Shown in pieces: positions 40,838-51,300 of a stretch of DNA of 64,000 bases. The position numbers were made by a program, and so were the translations under genes. Numbering within the stretch: the stretch's first letter is position 1; the number at the start of each line of letters is the position of its first letter. Under the pieces are notes generated by a model. The model saw only the letters and a list, made by a program, of their open reading frames with translations, was not told the origin of the DNA and did no database searches. This DNA comes from JBBSEX01 sp038239345 (GTDB lineage Bacteria; Acidobacteriota; Terriglobia; Bryobacterales; Bryobacteraceae): NCBI GenBank assembly GCA_038239345.1, contig JBBSEX010000002.1, positions 434,001 through 498,000 on the forward strand. Direction: 5' to 3'.

Positions 40838-43800
40838 ATGCTTCGATATCTGCTTCTAGCCATCGCTCTCGCTTCAACCGCATTTTGCCAATTCGAAACG
40901 GCAACAGTCTTGGGAACAATCAAAGATCCTTCGGGGTCGGCCGTCTCAAAAAGCAAAGTCACTCTTTCCAACCTGGGGACGGGGACGCAACAGGTCTCAA
41001 CCACCGACGATAACGGAGAATTTCAATTCCTGAACGTACGCGCCAGCGATTACACATTGAAGGCGGAGGCCCCGGGCTTCAAAGCCTCAACCGCCGAACG
41101 CTTTACCGTGACGGTGAACGCTCACCAACGCGTAGACTTGTCGCTCCAGGTGGGCGCCACTTCGGAAAACATAGTTGTTACGGATGCAGTCAGCTTGCTC
41201 GAAACCGACTCCAGCGAACGGAGCCAGGTAATTCGCAGCCGGGAAATTCTGAACCTGCCGCTGAATGGCCGCTCCTATGCCGACCTGACGCTGCTTGTTC
41301 CGGGAGTGCGCAAATCGCTAATCGAGAATCAATCGACGTCCAGCCGCGAAGCTTCCTTCAACGTGAACGGACAGCGCGCCGAGTCGAATAATTTCATCCT
41401 CGATGGCGTGGACAATAACGCTTATGGCACCAGCAACCAGGGGTTTTCCAATCAGGTGGTGCAAATCTCACCCGACGCGGTGGCCGAGTACCGGGTGGAA
41501 ACAAACAACTACAGCGCCGAGTATGGTCATGCGTCGGGTGCTGTAATCAACGCCACGACGCGCAGCGGATCGAACCGGTTGCATGGCGCGGCGTGGGAAT
41601 TCCTACGAAACACGGAACTGAACGCGGTGGGATTCTTCAAGCCCAATGGCGGTGTGAAACCGGTTTATCAGCAGAACCAGTTTGGCGCGGCGATTGGCGG
41701 TCCGATTGTCAAGGATAAGCTATTCCTATTTGGCGATTATGAAGGTTTGCGGCGGGTGACGCGCATCCTGACGTTCGCTACCCTTCCAACCGCGGATCAA
41801 CGCGCGGGGAATTTCGGAACGCCGGTGGTGAATCCGCTAACAGGGCAAGTCTATGCCGACGGCAAGATCCCGCAATCGCAGATTCTACCTTCTGCTGCCT
41901 CGGTACTCTCCACGCTTCCACTCCCCAATGCGGCTGGCTTCAGCAACAATTTTCAATCGCTACCACGTGGATCCATCACCGACAATAAGGGCGACTTTCG
42001 GATGGATTATTATTCGAGCGAGAAGCTGACGGCGTTCGCGCGATATAGCCATCGTGTTTCCGATATCTTCGATCCGCCAAACATTTCTGGTCCAGCGGGC
42101 GGCAATGCTAACGGCAACGTTCATATCTTTAACCAGCAATTAGACCCGGGTATCACCTATGCATTCAGTCCGAAATCGGTACTGGAAGCTCGTCTCGGCT
42201 TCACTTGGACAGAAGGCGGCAAGTCGCCCGTGGGTCTCGGTCTGCCCAGCTTGCTGACCGGAGTTCCGAACCTTCCAACCAATCCGCTGGTGGCGGGGGC
42301 GTTGTATAGCCAAAGTGTTTCCGGCTTTTCGCAGTTTGGCCGCCAAGGCAGCAATCCGCAATTTCAGAATCCCTTCGTGATCAATCCGAAGCTGAACTAC
42401 TCGCGATTCCTGGGCCGCCACACGCTCAAGTTTGGCTACGAGTATCTACGCTTGGACACGGCAATTGACGATTTCAATCCGGCTTATGGATCGGAAAACT
42501 ATACGGGTCAATTCTCAAAGCCCGGCACCTCCTCGGGCCTTACGCCCACTCCAGGATTTTCTGCCGCTCAGTTGACGGAAGCCTACGGACTTACCGATTA
42601 TCTGTTGGGTCTGCGCAATCACTATGAGCTGAACAATCTTGCTGTGATCGATTTACGCCAGTACATGCATTTCCTCTACGCACAGGATGATTGGAAGGTA
42701 AATCAGCATCTGACCCTTAATCTCGGCCTGCGCTATGAGTTCGCTTCGCCACAATGGGTGGAAGGCAATAAGCTCGCCAACTTTGATCCCAAAACCAATT
42801 CACTGCTCCAGGCGAAGTCGGGTGGCCTGTCCGATCGCGCTCTGGTAAACCCGCAATATGGAAACTTCGCGCCACGTCTGGGCTTCGCCTGGCGCCCGAT
42901 CGAAAAGACTGTACTCCGTGGTGGCTACGGCATCAGCTATCAGCAATTCAATCGCCTGGGTGGTGAAAATCTTCTGGCCTACAACGGTCCTAACATTATC
43001 GATGCCGCCGTCGACCAGACGCCAAGTCAAGGTCTTTGCGGTTTCACTTCGCCTCCCGCCACCTGCTTTCGGCCAACAAATTTAGGCTTCCCCGACAACT
43101 TCGCCGTGCCTGCGAATTTTAATACTCTGCTGGCCCAGGCCCGTTACATTCCCAAGGACAATCCCACGGGCTATGTGCAGAGCTATCACTTCGGTATCCA
43201 GCGCGAACTTACGAAGGACCTGGTGTTCGATATCGCCTACGTTGGTAATCATGGATCCAATTTGATGATCCTCGCCGATTACAACCAAGCCGTTCCGAAT
43301 CAGCCCGGCCAGACTCTGGGGATCCAGGCGCGCCGGCCGATTCCAAACTTCAATTACATCGAGATCGCCTTTGCCGGTGGCTACTCCGATTACAACTCGC
43401 TGCAGATGAAAATCGAGAAGCGCTATTCCGGTGGGCTTTATCTGTTGAACTCGTTCACCTGGTCAAAGGGGACAGATGTTGCGTCGGGTCACCTTGAGAC
43501 TGCCAACGGCGACAACTCGCGCGTAAACTTTCGAAACATCAATAACGACCACGGCTTGTCGAGCTACGATCAGCCGATAAATAACACGACTTCGATCGTG
43601 TGGGAACTTCCCTACGGCAGAGGCCGCCGATACGGCTCGGATACACCGCGAATCGTGCAGGGTGCACTCGGTGGATGGCAATTCAGCGCCATCAATACGG
43701 CCACCAGTGGACTGCCGATCAACCTGACCTATGATCCAACGCCGCAGCTTTCAGTGAGCACGGCGCCTACTTATCGTCCCAACATCAGCGGCAATCCGGT

Positions 43801-44125
43801 AACGCCGGAAGGGCAGCGCGGAACAACGAATTATCTGAATCGGGCCACCGTTTCTGTTCCGACCGACGTCAGCCAGCCGTGGGGTAACGCAGGACGCAAT
43901 ATCGCTCGCGGCTACGGCTTCTTCCAGCTCGATATCGGCCTCCACAAGCAGTTCGGTCTATGGTCGGAATCAAGCAAGCTGGAGTTTCGCGCCGAAGCAT
44001 TCAATCTGCTGAATCAGACTAATTTCCAAGCGCCGAATGGTAATATCAGCAGTTCGGCCTTTGGCAGCATCACCACCACCTTCCCCGCCCGGCAGTTGCA
44101 ATTTGCGCTGAAGGTTTTGTTCTAG
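40838..44125 (+). CDS. Oar-like TonB-dependent receptor with carboxypeptidase-regulatory domain
   Basis: Outer-membrane receptor of 1095 residues. After the signal peptide (MLRYLLLAIALASTAFC) comes a CarboxypepD-regulatory-like domain ('GTIKDPSGSAVSKSKVTLSN', 'GEFQFLNVRASDYTLKAEAP'), a plug with 'LPLNGRSYADLTLLVPG' and 'FILDGVDNN', and a long barrel with many aromatic strands, ending in 'RQLQFALKVLF' with terminal Phe. This is the large receptor class typical of Acidobacteriota, likely for plant or other polysaccharide-derived or peptide substrates; the ligand cannot be assigned. No TonB/ExbBD lies nearby. An upstream TTG in the same frame is less likely. Confidence 0.94.
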   Translation: MLRYLLLAIALASTAFCQFETATVLGTIKDPSGSAVSKSKVTLSNLGTGTQQVSTTDDNGEFQFLNVRASDYTLKAEAPGFKASTAERFTVTVNAHQRVDLSLQVGATSENIVVTDAVSLLETDSSERSQVIRSREILNLPLNGRSYADLTLLVPGVRKSLIENQSTSSREASFNVNGQRAESNNFILDGVDNNAYGTSNQGFSNQVVQISPDAVAEYRVETNNYSAEYGHASGAVINATTRSGSNRLHGAAWEFLRNTELNAVGFFKPNGGVKPVYQQNQFGAAIGGPIVKDKLFLFGDYEGLRRVTRILTFATLPTADQRAGNFGTPVVNPLTGQVYADGKIPQSQILPSAASVLSTLPLPNAAGFSNNFQSLPRGSITDNKGDFRMDYYSSEKLTAFARYSHRVSDIFDPPNISGPAGGNANGNVHIFNQQLDPGITYAFSPKSVLEARLGFTWTEGGKSPVGLGLPSLLTGVPNLPTNPLVAGALYSQSVSGFSQFGRQGSNPQFQNPFVINPKLNYSRFLGRHTLKFGYEYLRLDTAIDDFNPAYGSENYTGQFSKPGTSSGLTPTPGFSAAQLTEAYGLTDYLLGLRNHYELNNLAVIDLRQYMHFLYAQDDWKVNQHLTLNLGLRYEFASPQWVEGNKLANFDPKTNSLLQAKSGGLSDRALVNPQYGNFAPRLGFAWRPIEKTVLRGGYGISYQQFNRLGGENLLAYNGPNIIDAAVDQTPSQGLCGFTSPPATCFRPTNLGFPDNFAVPANFNTLLAQARYIPKDNPTGYVQSYHFGIQRELTKDLVFDIAYVGNHGSNLMILADYNQAVPNQPGQTLGIQARRPIPNFNYIEIAFAGGYSDYNSLQMKIEKRYSGGLYLLNSFTWSKGTDVASGHLETANGDNSRVNFRNINNDHGLSSYDQPINNTTSIVWELPYGRGRRYGSDTPRIVQGALGGWQFSAINTATSGLPINLTYDPTPQLSVSTAPTYRPNISGNPVTPEGQRGTTNYLNRATVSVPTDVSQPWGNAGRNIARGYGFFQLDIGLHKQFGLWSESSKLEFRAEAFNLLNQTNFQAPNGNISSSAFGSITTTFPARQLQFALKVLF

Positions 44126-44134
44126 GCTGAAATC

Positions 44135-44172
44135 AGCGATTCGCTTTCGCGTGATGAATGTGGCGAATCGCT
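44135..44172 (+). terminator. 10-bp stem-loop after the TonB receptor
   Basis: AGCGATTCGC (44135-44144) and GCGAATCGCT (44163-44172) pair perfectly around an 18-nt loop, starting 10 nt after the receptor's stop. No U-run follows, so it may be a stabilising 3' end or a terminator of a less standard kind. Confidence 0.4.
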
Positions 44173-44281
44173 CACTCACTTGTAAGCACTAGTGGAGGAC
44201 CACGGTGCCATGCCGGGTATGCTCGGGCTCCCTATGCCGATCATGCCCGGCTTTTTCATGGCGCGAGCCTTTTCATGGTGT

Positions 44282-44290
44282 TGCTACAAT
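44282..44290 (+). promoter_or_regulatory. Extended -10 promoter for the AraC-type regulator
   Basis: TGCTACAAT fits the extended -10 pattern TGn-TAnnnT and lies 19 nt before the preferred ATG, allowing a short leader. No -35 box was recognised, which is tolerable for an extended -10. Confidence 0.35.
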
Positions 44291-44308
44291 ACTTTTGCAA
44301 GTCGCCTC

Positions 44309-45082
44309 ATGTTGTTCCACACTCACCGTCCACGACGGCCTCTCTCCGATTTTGTCGAGATCATCTGGCTGAACGAGTGTCCGGCCCCGGCTCACGCCAT
44401 GGAGCGCATTTTGCCCAGCGGCGAAATGGGTTTGATCGTGAGTCTTCGCGAAGACACCCGGCGATATCCGGCGGCAATCCTGTGTGGAGCTTACTCCGAA
44501 TCCATGGTGATGGAGACAGCCCAGCAGATCGCTACGCTGGGTGTGCAGTTCAAACCCGGTGGGGCGCTGCCGTTCCTGCGCATGCCTGCGGGGGAATTGC
44601 AATCGACCGAGGTTTCGCTTGAGGCGCTGTGGGGCAGCGAGGCGGGTTTCTTGCGGGAAAGAATACTAAGCGCCAGGACGCCACAGGCGCGAATGCTTGT
44701 CGCGGAAGCTGCTCTCTTAGAGAGATGCCGATCGTTCTCGCCGAACGCGGCGGTGGCCTTCGCGGTCCGTGAATTCGAGGCGCTGCGCAGCGTCTCGTCA
44801 GTCACCGGTGAGCTCGGGATTAGTTCGCGGCGCTCCATCGAAATATTTCGCCGGGAGGTTGGCCTGACGCCGAAATTGTTCTGCCGCGTACGGAGATTCC
44901 AACGTATACTACGGAGCGTTCATTCGCGAGCGCGAGTGGATTGGGTGGAGATAGCCTTGCGCCTCGGCTACTTCGATCAGGCCCACTTTATTCACGATTT
45001 TCGTACCTTCTCGGGCCTTAGCCCCACGACCTATCTGGCGCATAGCCGGCGGTACCAGAATCATGTCCCAATTCTGGATTAA
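44309..45082 (+). CDS. AraC family transcriptional regulator
   Basis: A 257-residue regulator. The N-terminal sensing domain begins MLFHTHRPRRPLSDFVEIIW, as in the DUF6597 class, and this is why the internal ATG is chosen over one 117 nt upstream. The C-terminal HTH pair is seen in 'VTGELGISSRRSIEIFRREVG' (first helix-turn-helix, cited in part as ELGISSRRSIEIFRREVG) and 'WVEIALRLGYFDQAHFIHDF' with the diagnostic 'G-Y-x-D-Q-A-H-F'. It is followed 71 nt later by a VOC protein gene, a frequent AraC pairing, so it may regulate that gene. Confidence 0.93.
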   Translation: MLFHTHRPRRPLSDFVEIIWLNECPAPAHAMERILPSGEMGLIVSLREDTRRYPAAILCGAYSESMVMETAQQIATLGVQFKPGGALPFLRMPAGELQSTEVSLEALWGSEAGFLRERILSARTPQARMLVAEAALLERCRSFSPNAAVAFAVREFEALRSVSSVTGELGISSRRSIEIFRREVGLTPKLFCRVRRFQRILRSVHSRARVDWVEIALRLGYFDQAHFIHDFRTFSGLSPTTYLAHSRRYQNHVPILD

Positions 45083-45103
45083 GCTGGGCACTGTCATTTT
45101 TTT

Positions 45104-45109
45104 TACAAT
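45104..45109 (+). promoter_or_regulatory. -10-like TACAAT upstream of the VOC gene
   Basis: TACAAT preceded by a T-rich run lies 45 nt before the VOC start codon. No clear -35. A GGGAGGAAC ribosome binding site follows close to the ATG. Confidence 0.25.
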
Positions 45110-45153
45110 ACGATCGCCTACGGTAAGGACCATAATGCCTGGGAGGAACTAAC

Positions 45154-45933
45154 ATGATCCAGACATCGTGGACCCGGCCTGAGATGAACAGCGTGATGCC
45201 CTACTTTCACGTCAAAGGAACGGCGCAGTTTATAGATTTTCTGAAATTGGCATTCGGCGCGAAAGAAGTGTTTCGCGCTCCCCGCGAGGACGGTACGATT
45301 CAGCACGCGGAGATTCTAATTGGCGACTCCGTTGTAGAGGCTGCCGATACAACCGAATATCCACCGATGCCAACCGCGATCCATCTTTATGTTCCGGATG
45401 CCGACGCGGTTTATCAAAAAGCGATAGCCGCCGGCGCTACTTCTATGATGGAACCGGCCGATATGGACTATGGAGACCGCGAAGGTGACGTAAAGGATCC
45501 GTTCGGGAACCAATGGTATATCGCGACGCACAAGAGCGGAAATTCTTATGCCCCGGACCGGTTGCGCACGATCACTCCCTGTCTACGCGTGGCGGGGGCG
45601 GCCAAACTGATTGATTTCATGAAAAAGGCGTTCGACGCTGAAGAACTTATGCGAGTTAACGCGCCCGACGGCACGTTGATCCACGCCAAGATTCTGGTTT
45701 CGGATTCAGTGATTGAACCGGGGGAGGCGCGTCCGGAATTGCCCGCGATGCTTAGCGCCATTCACGTATATCTGCCGGATACCGATGCCGCCTACCGGCG
45801 TGCAATTGAGGCCGGGGCGACGAGCCTTATTGCTCCGGGCGATACCAATTATGGAGACAGGGCCGCGGCGGTGACCGATCCGTTCGGAAACTTCTGGTAC
45901 CTGGCCACCTACACGGGCAAGACAATTTCGTAA
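45154..45933 (+). CDS. Two-domain VOC (glyoxalase/PhnB-like) family protein
   Basis: A 259-residue protein made of two VOC domains of about 120 residues each. Both open similarly ('VMPYFHVKGTAQFIDFLKLAF' cited as VKGTAQFIDFLKLAF, and 'CLRVAGAAKLIDFMKKAF') and end in 'KDPFGNQWYIATH' and 'TDPFGNFWYLATY'. PhnB-like VOC proteins often act as unknown small-molecule enzymes or binders; the metal ligands usual for glyoxalases are only partly visible. A strong GGGAGGAAC ribosome binding site precedes the ATG. Linked to the AraC-type gene. Confidence 0.9.
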   Translation: MIQTSWTRPEMNSVMPYFHVKGTAQFIDFLKLAFGAKEVFRAPREDGTIQHAEILIGDSVVEAADTTEYPPMPTAIHLYVPDADAVYQKAIAAGATSMMEPADMDYGDREGDVKDPFGNQWYIATHKSGNSYAPDRLRTITPCLRVAGAAKLIDFMKKAFDAEELMRVNAPDGTLIHAKILVSDSVIEPGEARPELPAMLSAIHVYLPDTDAAYRRAIEAGATSLIAPGDTNYGDRAAAVTDPFGNFWYLATYTGKTIS

Positions 45934-46010
45934 CTTCTTCTAAGATTTCATCCTTGGAAGGCGATAAGGATTCTTGGGGGCGAATCGAAGTGGTTTCAAT
46001 CGCTAGGACT

Positions 46011-46982
46011 ATGCAGTCTATGGATGGGCTCGAGGCGTCGCTGACGGCCCTTACCGAGTCCTATCGTAAATTGATTCAGGACGATAGGGAATTTGCGATC
46101 CAAGTGGATGATCGCGTCACTTCACCATACCGGGATGCGCTGGCCGAAGTTATTGCCACCCTTAGCGAGCGGGCTTTCGCAGACCTGCCTTTGCAGAAAA
46201 TCCGGTCCCTGGTAGGGAATGCGAAGCGCGATTATAAAGCTTCGGTGGAAAAGTATTTAGCCGCGCTTAGACGGGAGCGCGATGAAAGTGCCGCGGCTTT
46301 GCATGGCGTTCTGAACACCCTGGCTTCGGGTATTGGAGATCATGATCTGCGGGTAAGAACTGAGATTAAGGAACTTCGAGCGCTAGCGGTCACGGAAGAC
46401 GCCGACGCGCTTCGCAAGGGCATCCATGCCACCGCGATCAGACTGGAAACGTGTATCGACGAATTGAAATCGGAGCACCAGCTACAGATGGCGGAGTTGG
46501 CCGCCGAGATCCAGGTACTGCATCAACGTATCGAAAGGGATAGGGCGGCGAAAGATCCACCGAAGGGCATGCAAGAAGCCCTAAAGGCGGCACTCGCCGG
46601 GGGCGCCCCGTTCTCTTTTGTAGTGGCATCGATCCGCAACTTAAACGCTTTACGGGTAGCCCACGGTGAGCGCGCGGTGGATAGTGCCGTGGCCGCAAGT
46701 ATGCTCCGGCTTAGCAACGAAGTGCTGCGCGACGGTATTGCCGGAACATGGTTGCCTGGGGTCCTGGCGGCAATCGGCGATCTCAGTCCATTGAATACAA
46801 TCCAGCTTAGCCGGCTGGCGGCTCACCGGTTGAGCGGCGCATACCTTTTCACGGACGCGTCCCAGACCTGCGAGATCGTTTTGCAGGTAGGGATCGGCGT
46901 CGTCCAACGGCAGGCGTCGGAAAAGCTCGAGCAGACCGAGAAAAGAATCGAGGAAGTCTTACGCCTCATCGGGGCTGGCTGA
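46011..46982 (+). CDS. Degenerate GGDEF-like protein with coiled coil
   Basis: A roughly 323-residue cytoplasmic protein. The N-terminal two thirds are helical with a coiled coil ('ELKSEHQLQMAELAAEIQVL'). The C-terminal part ('PFSFVVASIRNLNALRVAHG', then 'TWLPGVLAAIGDL') follows the strand-helix order of a diguanylate cyclase, but the G-G-D-E-F signature position reads P-G-V-L-A and the metal-binding aspartate is missing. It would therefore be non-catalytic. The start is uncertain: the frame extends to a TTG 57 nt upstream and has a GTG 21 nt upstream, while the first ATG is used here. The fold match is an inference. Confidence 0.6.
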   Translation: MQSMDGLEASLTALTESYRKLIQDDREFAIQVDDRVTSPYRDALAEVIATLSERAFADLPLQKIRSLVGNAKRDYKASVEKYLAALRRERDESAAALHGVLNTLASGIGDHDLRVRTEIKELRALAVTEDADALRKGIHATAIRLETCIDELKSEHQLQMAELAAEIQVLHQRIERDRAAKDPPKGMQEALKAALAGGAPFSFVVASIRNLNALRVAHGERAVDSAVAASMLRLSNEVLRDGIAGTWLPGVLAAIGDLSPLNTIQLSRLAAHRLSGAYLFTDASQTCEIVLQVGIGVVQRQASEKLEQTEKRIEEVLRLIGAG

Positions 46983-47195
46983 AACTTTTTTGGGTAAAAC
47001 CGGCGGCAGGCCCGCGAGTAGGCGATCGGCGACGGCGGCGATATCCCGCACCGCATCGTCAAACACGAGTTGGTTGGCTTTCGAGGGCTTGTTAAAACCG
47101 CTGATTTTGCGAACGAACTGGAGCGCGGCCGCGGACGTTTCATCCCTGGTTACGGCGGGTGCTTCCCGGCGGAGCGTCTTGATACTGCGGCACAT
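46959..47195 (-). CDS. DUF2277 family protein
   Basis: A 78-residue cytoplasmic protein that opens MCRSIKTLRREAPAVTRDE and contains 'AALQFVRKISGFNKPSKAN', the conserved core of DUF2277. Function is unknown. The shared M-C-R-x-I start may place the Cys in a functional site. It overlaps the 3' end of the convergent GGDEF-like gene by 24 nt and follows the Old Yellow Enzyme gene by 9 nt, suggesting co-transcription with the latter. Confidence 0.9.
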   Translation of the reverse strand: MCRSIKTLRREAPAVTRDETSAAALQFVRKISGFNKPSKANQLVFDDAVRDIAAVADRLLAGLPPVLPKKVSASPDEA

Positions 47196-47204
47196 GCGGA
47201 TATC

Positions 47205-48314
47205 TTAGCGGGAATTGTCCGCCTGCGGGGCGCGGCGAGTCGCGTCTTTCGGGCCAGCCCGCACATATTGAACGGGCCAACTGGTAGGCTGTGCAAGCTT
47301 CCGGCTGGCGCGCAAAACCCAATAAGGGTCGCGCAGCATCTCACGGGCAATCAGGACCAAATCGGCTTGCCCGGTCCTTATGATGTGGTCGGCCTGAACG
47401 GGCGACGTGATCATCCCAACCGCGCCAGTAGCGATTCCGGCTTCACGGCGAATGCGTTCGGCGAATGAAGTTTGGTAGCCCGGACCGATCGGCATGCGCG
47501 CCTGGGGGATTCCACCGCCGGAGGAACAATCGATCAGATCGACACCCAAGACCTTCAAATTCCGGGCCAGTTCGATGGACTCCTCGATATCCCATCCACC
47601 GCTCTCCGCCCATTCCGTGGCCGAAATCCGGACGAACAACGGCAGACGATCCGGCCAAACGGTGCGGACTCGCGAAACGACATCACGAAGAATGCGGGTG
47701 CGATTCTGAAACGATCCACCGTACTCATCGCTACGCAAGTTGCTTAGTGGCGAGAAGAATTCATGAAACAGATATCCGTGAGCTGCATGCAGTTCAATTA
47801 GCTTAAATCCGGCGTCATGACTGCGGCGCGCGGCATTGGCGAATGCTACAGTAACGGCTTCGATATCGGCCCTCGTCATCTCCGCGGGAAGCGGATAGTT
47901 CTCCGTGAACTTCACAGCAGTGGGAGCAAGCGGCGTCCATCCACCGTCCGATGCAACCACCGCGCCATCGCCGTCCCACGGGCGCTTCGTGCTGGCCTTG
48001 CGGCCGGCATGCGCAAGTTGCATACCGGCCACGCCGCCTTGCTCATGAATAAAAGTCGTGATCCGCGAAAGCTTCTCAACATGACCGTCGTCCCAGATTC
48101 CCAGATCCTGCGGACTGATTCGTCCTTCGGGCAAGACCGCCGCCGCCTCTGTGAAAACAATGGAAGCCCCACCCACCGCGCGGCTCCCCAAATGAACCAA
48201 ATGCCAATCCGTGGCATAGCCCTCGATGCTGGAGTACTGGCACATCGGCGACACCGCTACCCGGTTCGGGAGGGTTAACTCCCGAAGTGCCAACTCGGAA
48301 AAAAGGTGCGACAT
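47205..48314 (-). CDS. NADH:flavin oxidoreductase, Old Yellow Enzyme family (YqjM-like)
   Basis: FMN-dependent ene-reductase of 369 residues in the thermophilic-like YqjM class. Seen are 'NRVAVSPMCQYSSIEGY' (the Cys that tunes FMN), 'GGVAGMQLAHAGRKAS' (conserved H-A-G-R), the active-site 'ELHAAHGYLFHEFFSPLSN' and the phosphate-binding 'ADLVLIAREMLRDPYW'. It reduces activated C=C bonds with NAD(P)H; the physiological substrate is unknown. The ATG overlaps the tricorn gene stop by one base (TAATG), so translation is coupled. Confidence 0.95.
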   Translation of the reverse strand: MSHLFSELALRELTLPNRVAVSPMCQYSSIEGYATDWHLVHLGSRAVGGASIVFTEAAAVLPEGRISPQDLGIWDDGHVEKLSRITTFIHEQGGVAGMQLAHAGRKASTKRPWDGDGAVVASDGGWTPLAPTAVKFTENYPLPAEMTRADIEAVTVAFANAARRSHDAGFKLIELHAAHGYLFHEFFSPLSNLRSDEYGGSFQNRTRILRDVVSRVRTVWPDRLPLFVRISATEWAESGGWDIEESIELARNLKVLGVDLIDCSSGGGIPQARMPIGPGYQTSFAERIRREAGIATGAVGMITSPVQADHIIRTGQADLVLIAREMLRDPYWVLRASRKLAQPTSWPVQYVRAGPKDATRRAPQADNSR

Positions 48315-51300
48315 TACTGACCTGTCTTTTCGATGTCGGGCCGGGCGTTTTGGGTGCTCCGGTGATAATCGGGAAAGGCAGGACGTTTCGGCGATGGCGG
48401 GGGATTCTTCTCTAACTGAGAAATCGCGATGGAAACCGCCCGCTCCAGTTGAGGATCATGCCCCTCATGCACATTCTTCGGATCCAGCTCGACTTCGACA
48501 TCCGGTGAGACCCCGTGATTCTCGACATCCCACGATCCGGTTGGGCTAAAGAACGCAAAATTCGGCGAAGTCACGAAGCCGCCGTCCATGAGGGTGGGGT
48601 ATTGGGAAATCCCCACAAGCCCGCCCCAGGTGCGTTTGCCGACGAGAGTACCAATCTTCGTCTCATGGAAGTAGTACGGCATCGCGTCGCCCCCGGAACC
48701 GGCGAATTCGTTGATGATCATAACCTTCGGACCTTGAATAGACCCCGCGGGCGTTTGGTACGTGGCGCCATAACGCGGCACCCAATAGCTGAGCAGCGGC
48801 CGGCGCAGGACATCGATGATATAGTCGGCGGCTTGGCCACCGCCGTTATACCGTTCATCCAATACCAGTCCGCGCTTGTCCGTCTGCGCGTAGAAATAGC
48901 GGTTAAAGCTGGTGAATCCGCCCGCGCCGGTATCGGGCATGTAGACATAGGCGAGTTTGCCGCCGCTGAGACGATCAACCGTTCGGCGGTTTTCCTCAAT
49001 CCAGGCGAGATTGCGCAGCGGACGCTCATTTGGAACGGGCGTCACGGTGATCTCCCGGGAATTCGCCCCGGAGGGATCCGCCCCCACTTTCAGGACTACG
49101 CTCTTGCCGGATGTGCCTTCCAGAAGCCGCGAAACGTCGTCGGTGGCTGTGAGGTTCTCACCATTTACCGCCAACAGGTAATCGCCGGCATTCACCTTGA
49201 CGCCGGGTTGAACCAGCGGCGCGCGCAAGTCGGGATTCCAGCTCTCGCCGCTATATATTTTCTTGAAGCGGTAACGGCCGTTAGCGATTTCGTAATCGGC
49301 GCCCAGCAATCCGCCGGGGACAGCTTTCGGAGTGGGCATGGTTCCGCCGCCGCCACGCAAATGGCCGACGGTGAATTCCCCAAGCATCTCCTGGAAGATA
49401 TAGTTCAGATCGGCCCGCGAAGTCAGCGAATCGAGGTAAGGCTCATAGCGCTTCTCGGCGGCTACCGGATCCACCCCGTGAAAATTCGGATCGTAGAAGT
49501 AGCTCCGTTCGATGCGCCAAACTTCGTGATACATCTGCTTCCACTCGGCTAGTGGATCCACTTTCACATCCATCCCAGCCATTTTCAGAACACCCTCGCC
49601 TGGCTTGGCGAGCGCTGCAGCAGGCACGATGGCGAACTGCGGCTGACCGGGGGCGCCGGTCTGGATCATCATCTTCTCGCCGTTTGCCGAAAGGTCGAAA
49701 GCGCGAACATCCTCGGCTACCTTCTCCAGCTTGCGCGTTTTCAGATCGAATTTTTGAATGATGCTCCCAGTGGCGAAACGTCCGCGTGAAGGTCCCTCGA
49801 CAACATAAATCACGCCCGGCTTTCCGGTCAGAAGACCGAAGTAATCTCGCGCTGGAATCGGCAACGAAACGATACGCCCGCCAATGTTATCCAGATCGAC
49901 ACGCGTCGGCTTGGGCGGCTTTACTTCCTTGACGGCATCTTTACTGGCGTCCTTCGCCGAGTCTTTGGGCGCATCTTTCGACACGTCCTTGGCCGAATCC
50001 TTGGCGGCATCTTTCGCGTCCGCTTTTTCCTCATCGCTTTGCGGCGCGACGGGCGAAGCGATGTCATTCGGCAAAACGGCGGCATACACGCTTCTGACGA
50101 CATCGTGCAGATCGCTATTCATGTCCAGGCCGCTTGATGTCGCGCCGTAATTGGTGCTGGCTGCGAAATAAAGGTATTGTCCGTCCTTGTCAAATACTGG
50201 AAAACGGGCGTCGCTCATCCCGTCGGTTACTTGCGTCGATTTGCCGCTATCGAGCGAGTATAAATAAACCGCATGCAGGCGGTTTCCGAGAGAGTTCCCA
50301 TAGGCAATCCATTTGGAATCGGGCGACCAATCGATATCCCCTAAAATCTCGTAAACCTCATCGGCCGCAATCTTTGTCATCTTGCCGGTTGCCAATTCCA
50401 CCGACCAAAGATTTAGCTTGTTATCGCGGAAGGCGATCATCTTGTTATCGGGCGACCATACCGGATTGAAGTAATATGACGAACCGCCGGCCAGCGCGAT
50501 CTTCTTCACTTCGCCGTTGCCACTTTGCGGACTCAAGTGTAAAGCGTATTCACCCGATTCATCGGAAAAGTAGGCGATTTTTTGGCCGTCGGGAGACCAG
50601 ACGGGGTCGCGTTCCATCACCCCGGGCGTGTTCGTAAGATTGCGAACGTTGCCTTTCTCCGCGGGTACGGTGAAGATTTCGCCGTGTGCTTCAAAAAGCG
50701 CGCGAGCGCCCGTGGCGGAGATGCCGGCTTTCTGAATATCCTTGCTGGCGTCCTTAAAATAAGGGCGCACCTCCTGCATGTCGCCGTTGATTTGAATATC
50801 CAACTTGTTGGCTTTTGCGCTGGCTACATCGTAAATAAAGATGGATCCGAACTGCTCATAGACGATGCCGCCGGGTCCGGCACTAGCCGACTTGATGTCA
50901 TAGCCGCTATTCTTCAGCACTTCGGAAATTGTCTTCTTCGCCGGATCGTAACGGAAAAGGGTTGCTGGCCCATTACGGTCGGAAAGGAAATAAATCTGTT
51001 CACCAATCCACATCGGATCGTAGTCGTTCGAGGCGTCGCGGGGGATCTTTACCGTCGTAAAATTTGTCATGTCGGCTACCCAGAGAAAACTCGCGAGTCC
51101 ACCGCGATAACGTTTCCAGGCGACGTAAGAATTGAACGGATTGGCACGCTGGCCACCATCGACTGGCGCGTAGACAAGGTGCCGGGCATCAGGCGAGTAC
51201 GCCCCGGCGTGGGCCATCGGTAATGGCAGCGCCACGGGCGGACCACCTTCCGGTGAGACGGTGAACAGTTTGGTGTAGCGCGAGAAGCTATCGCGGCCGG

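Noticed and set aside
48515..49552. 345-codon open frame on the + strand
   Set aside because: Completely antisense to the tricorn protease gene; its sequence has no domain pattern and reflects the codon bias of the real gene.
49918..50030. Tandem repeat as a possible mobile or regulatory repeat
   Set aside because: It is in frame and encodes a K-D-A linker of the tricorn protein, so protein-level explanation is sufficient.
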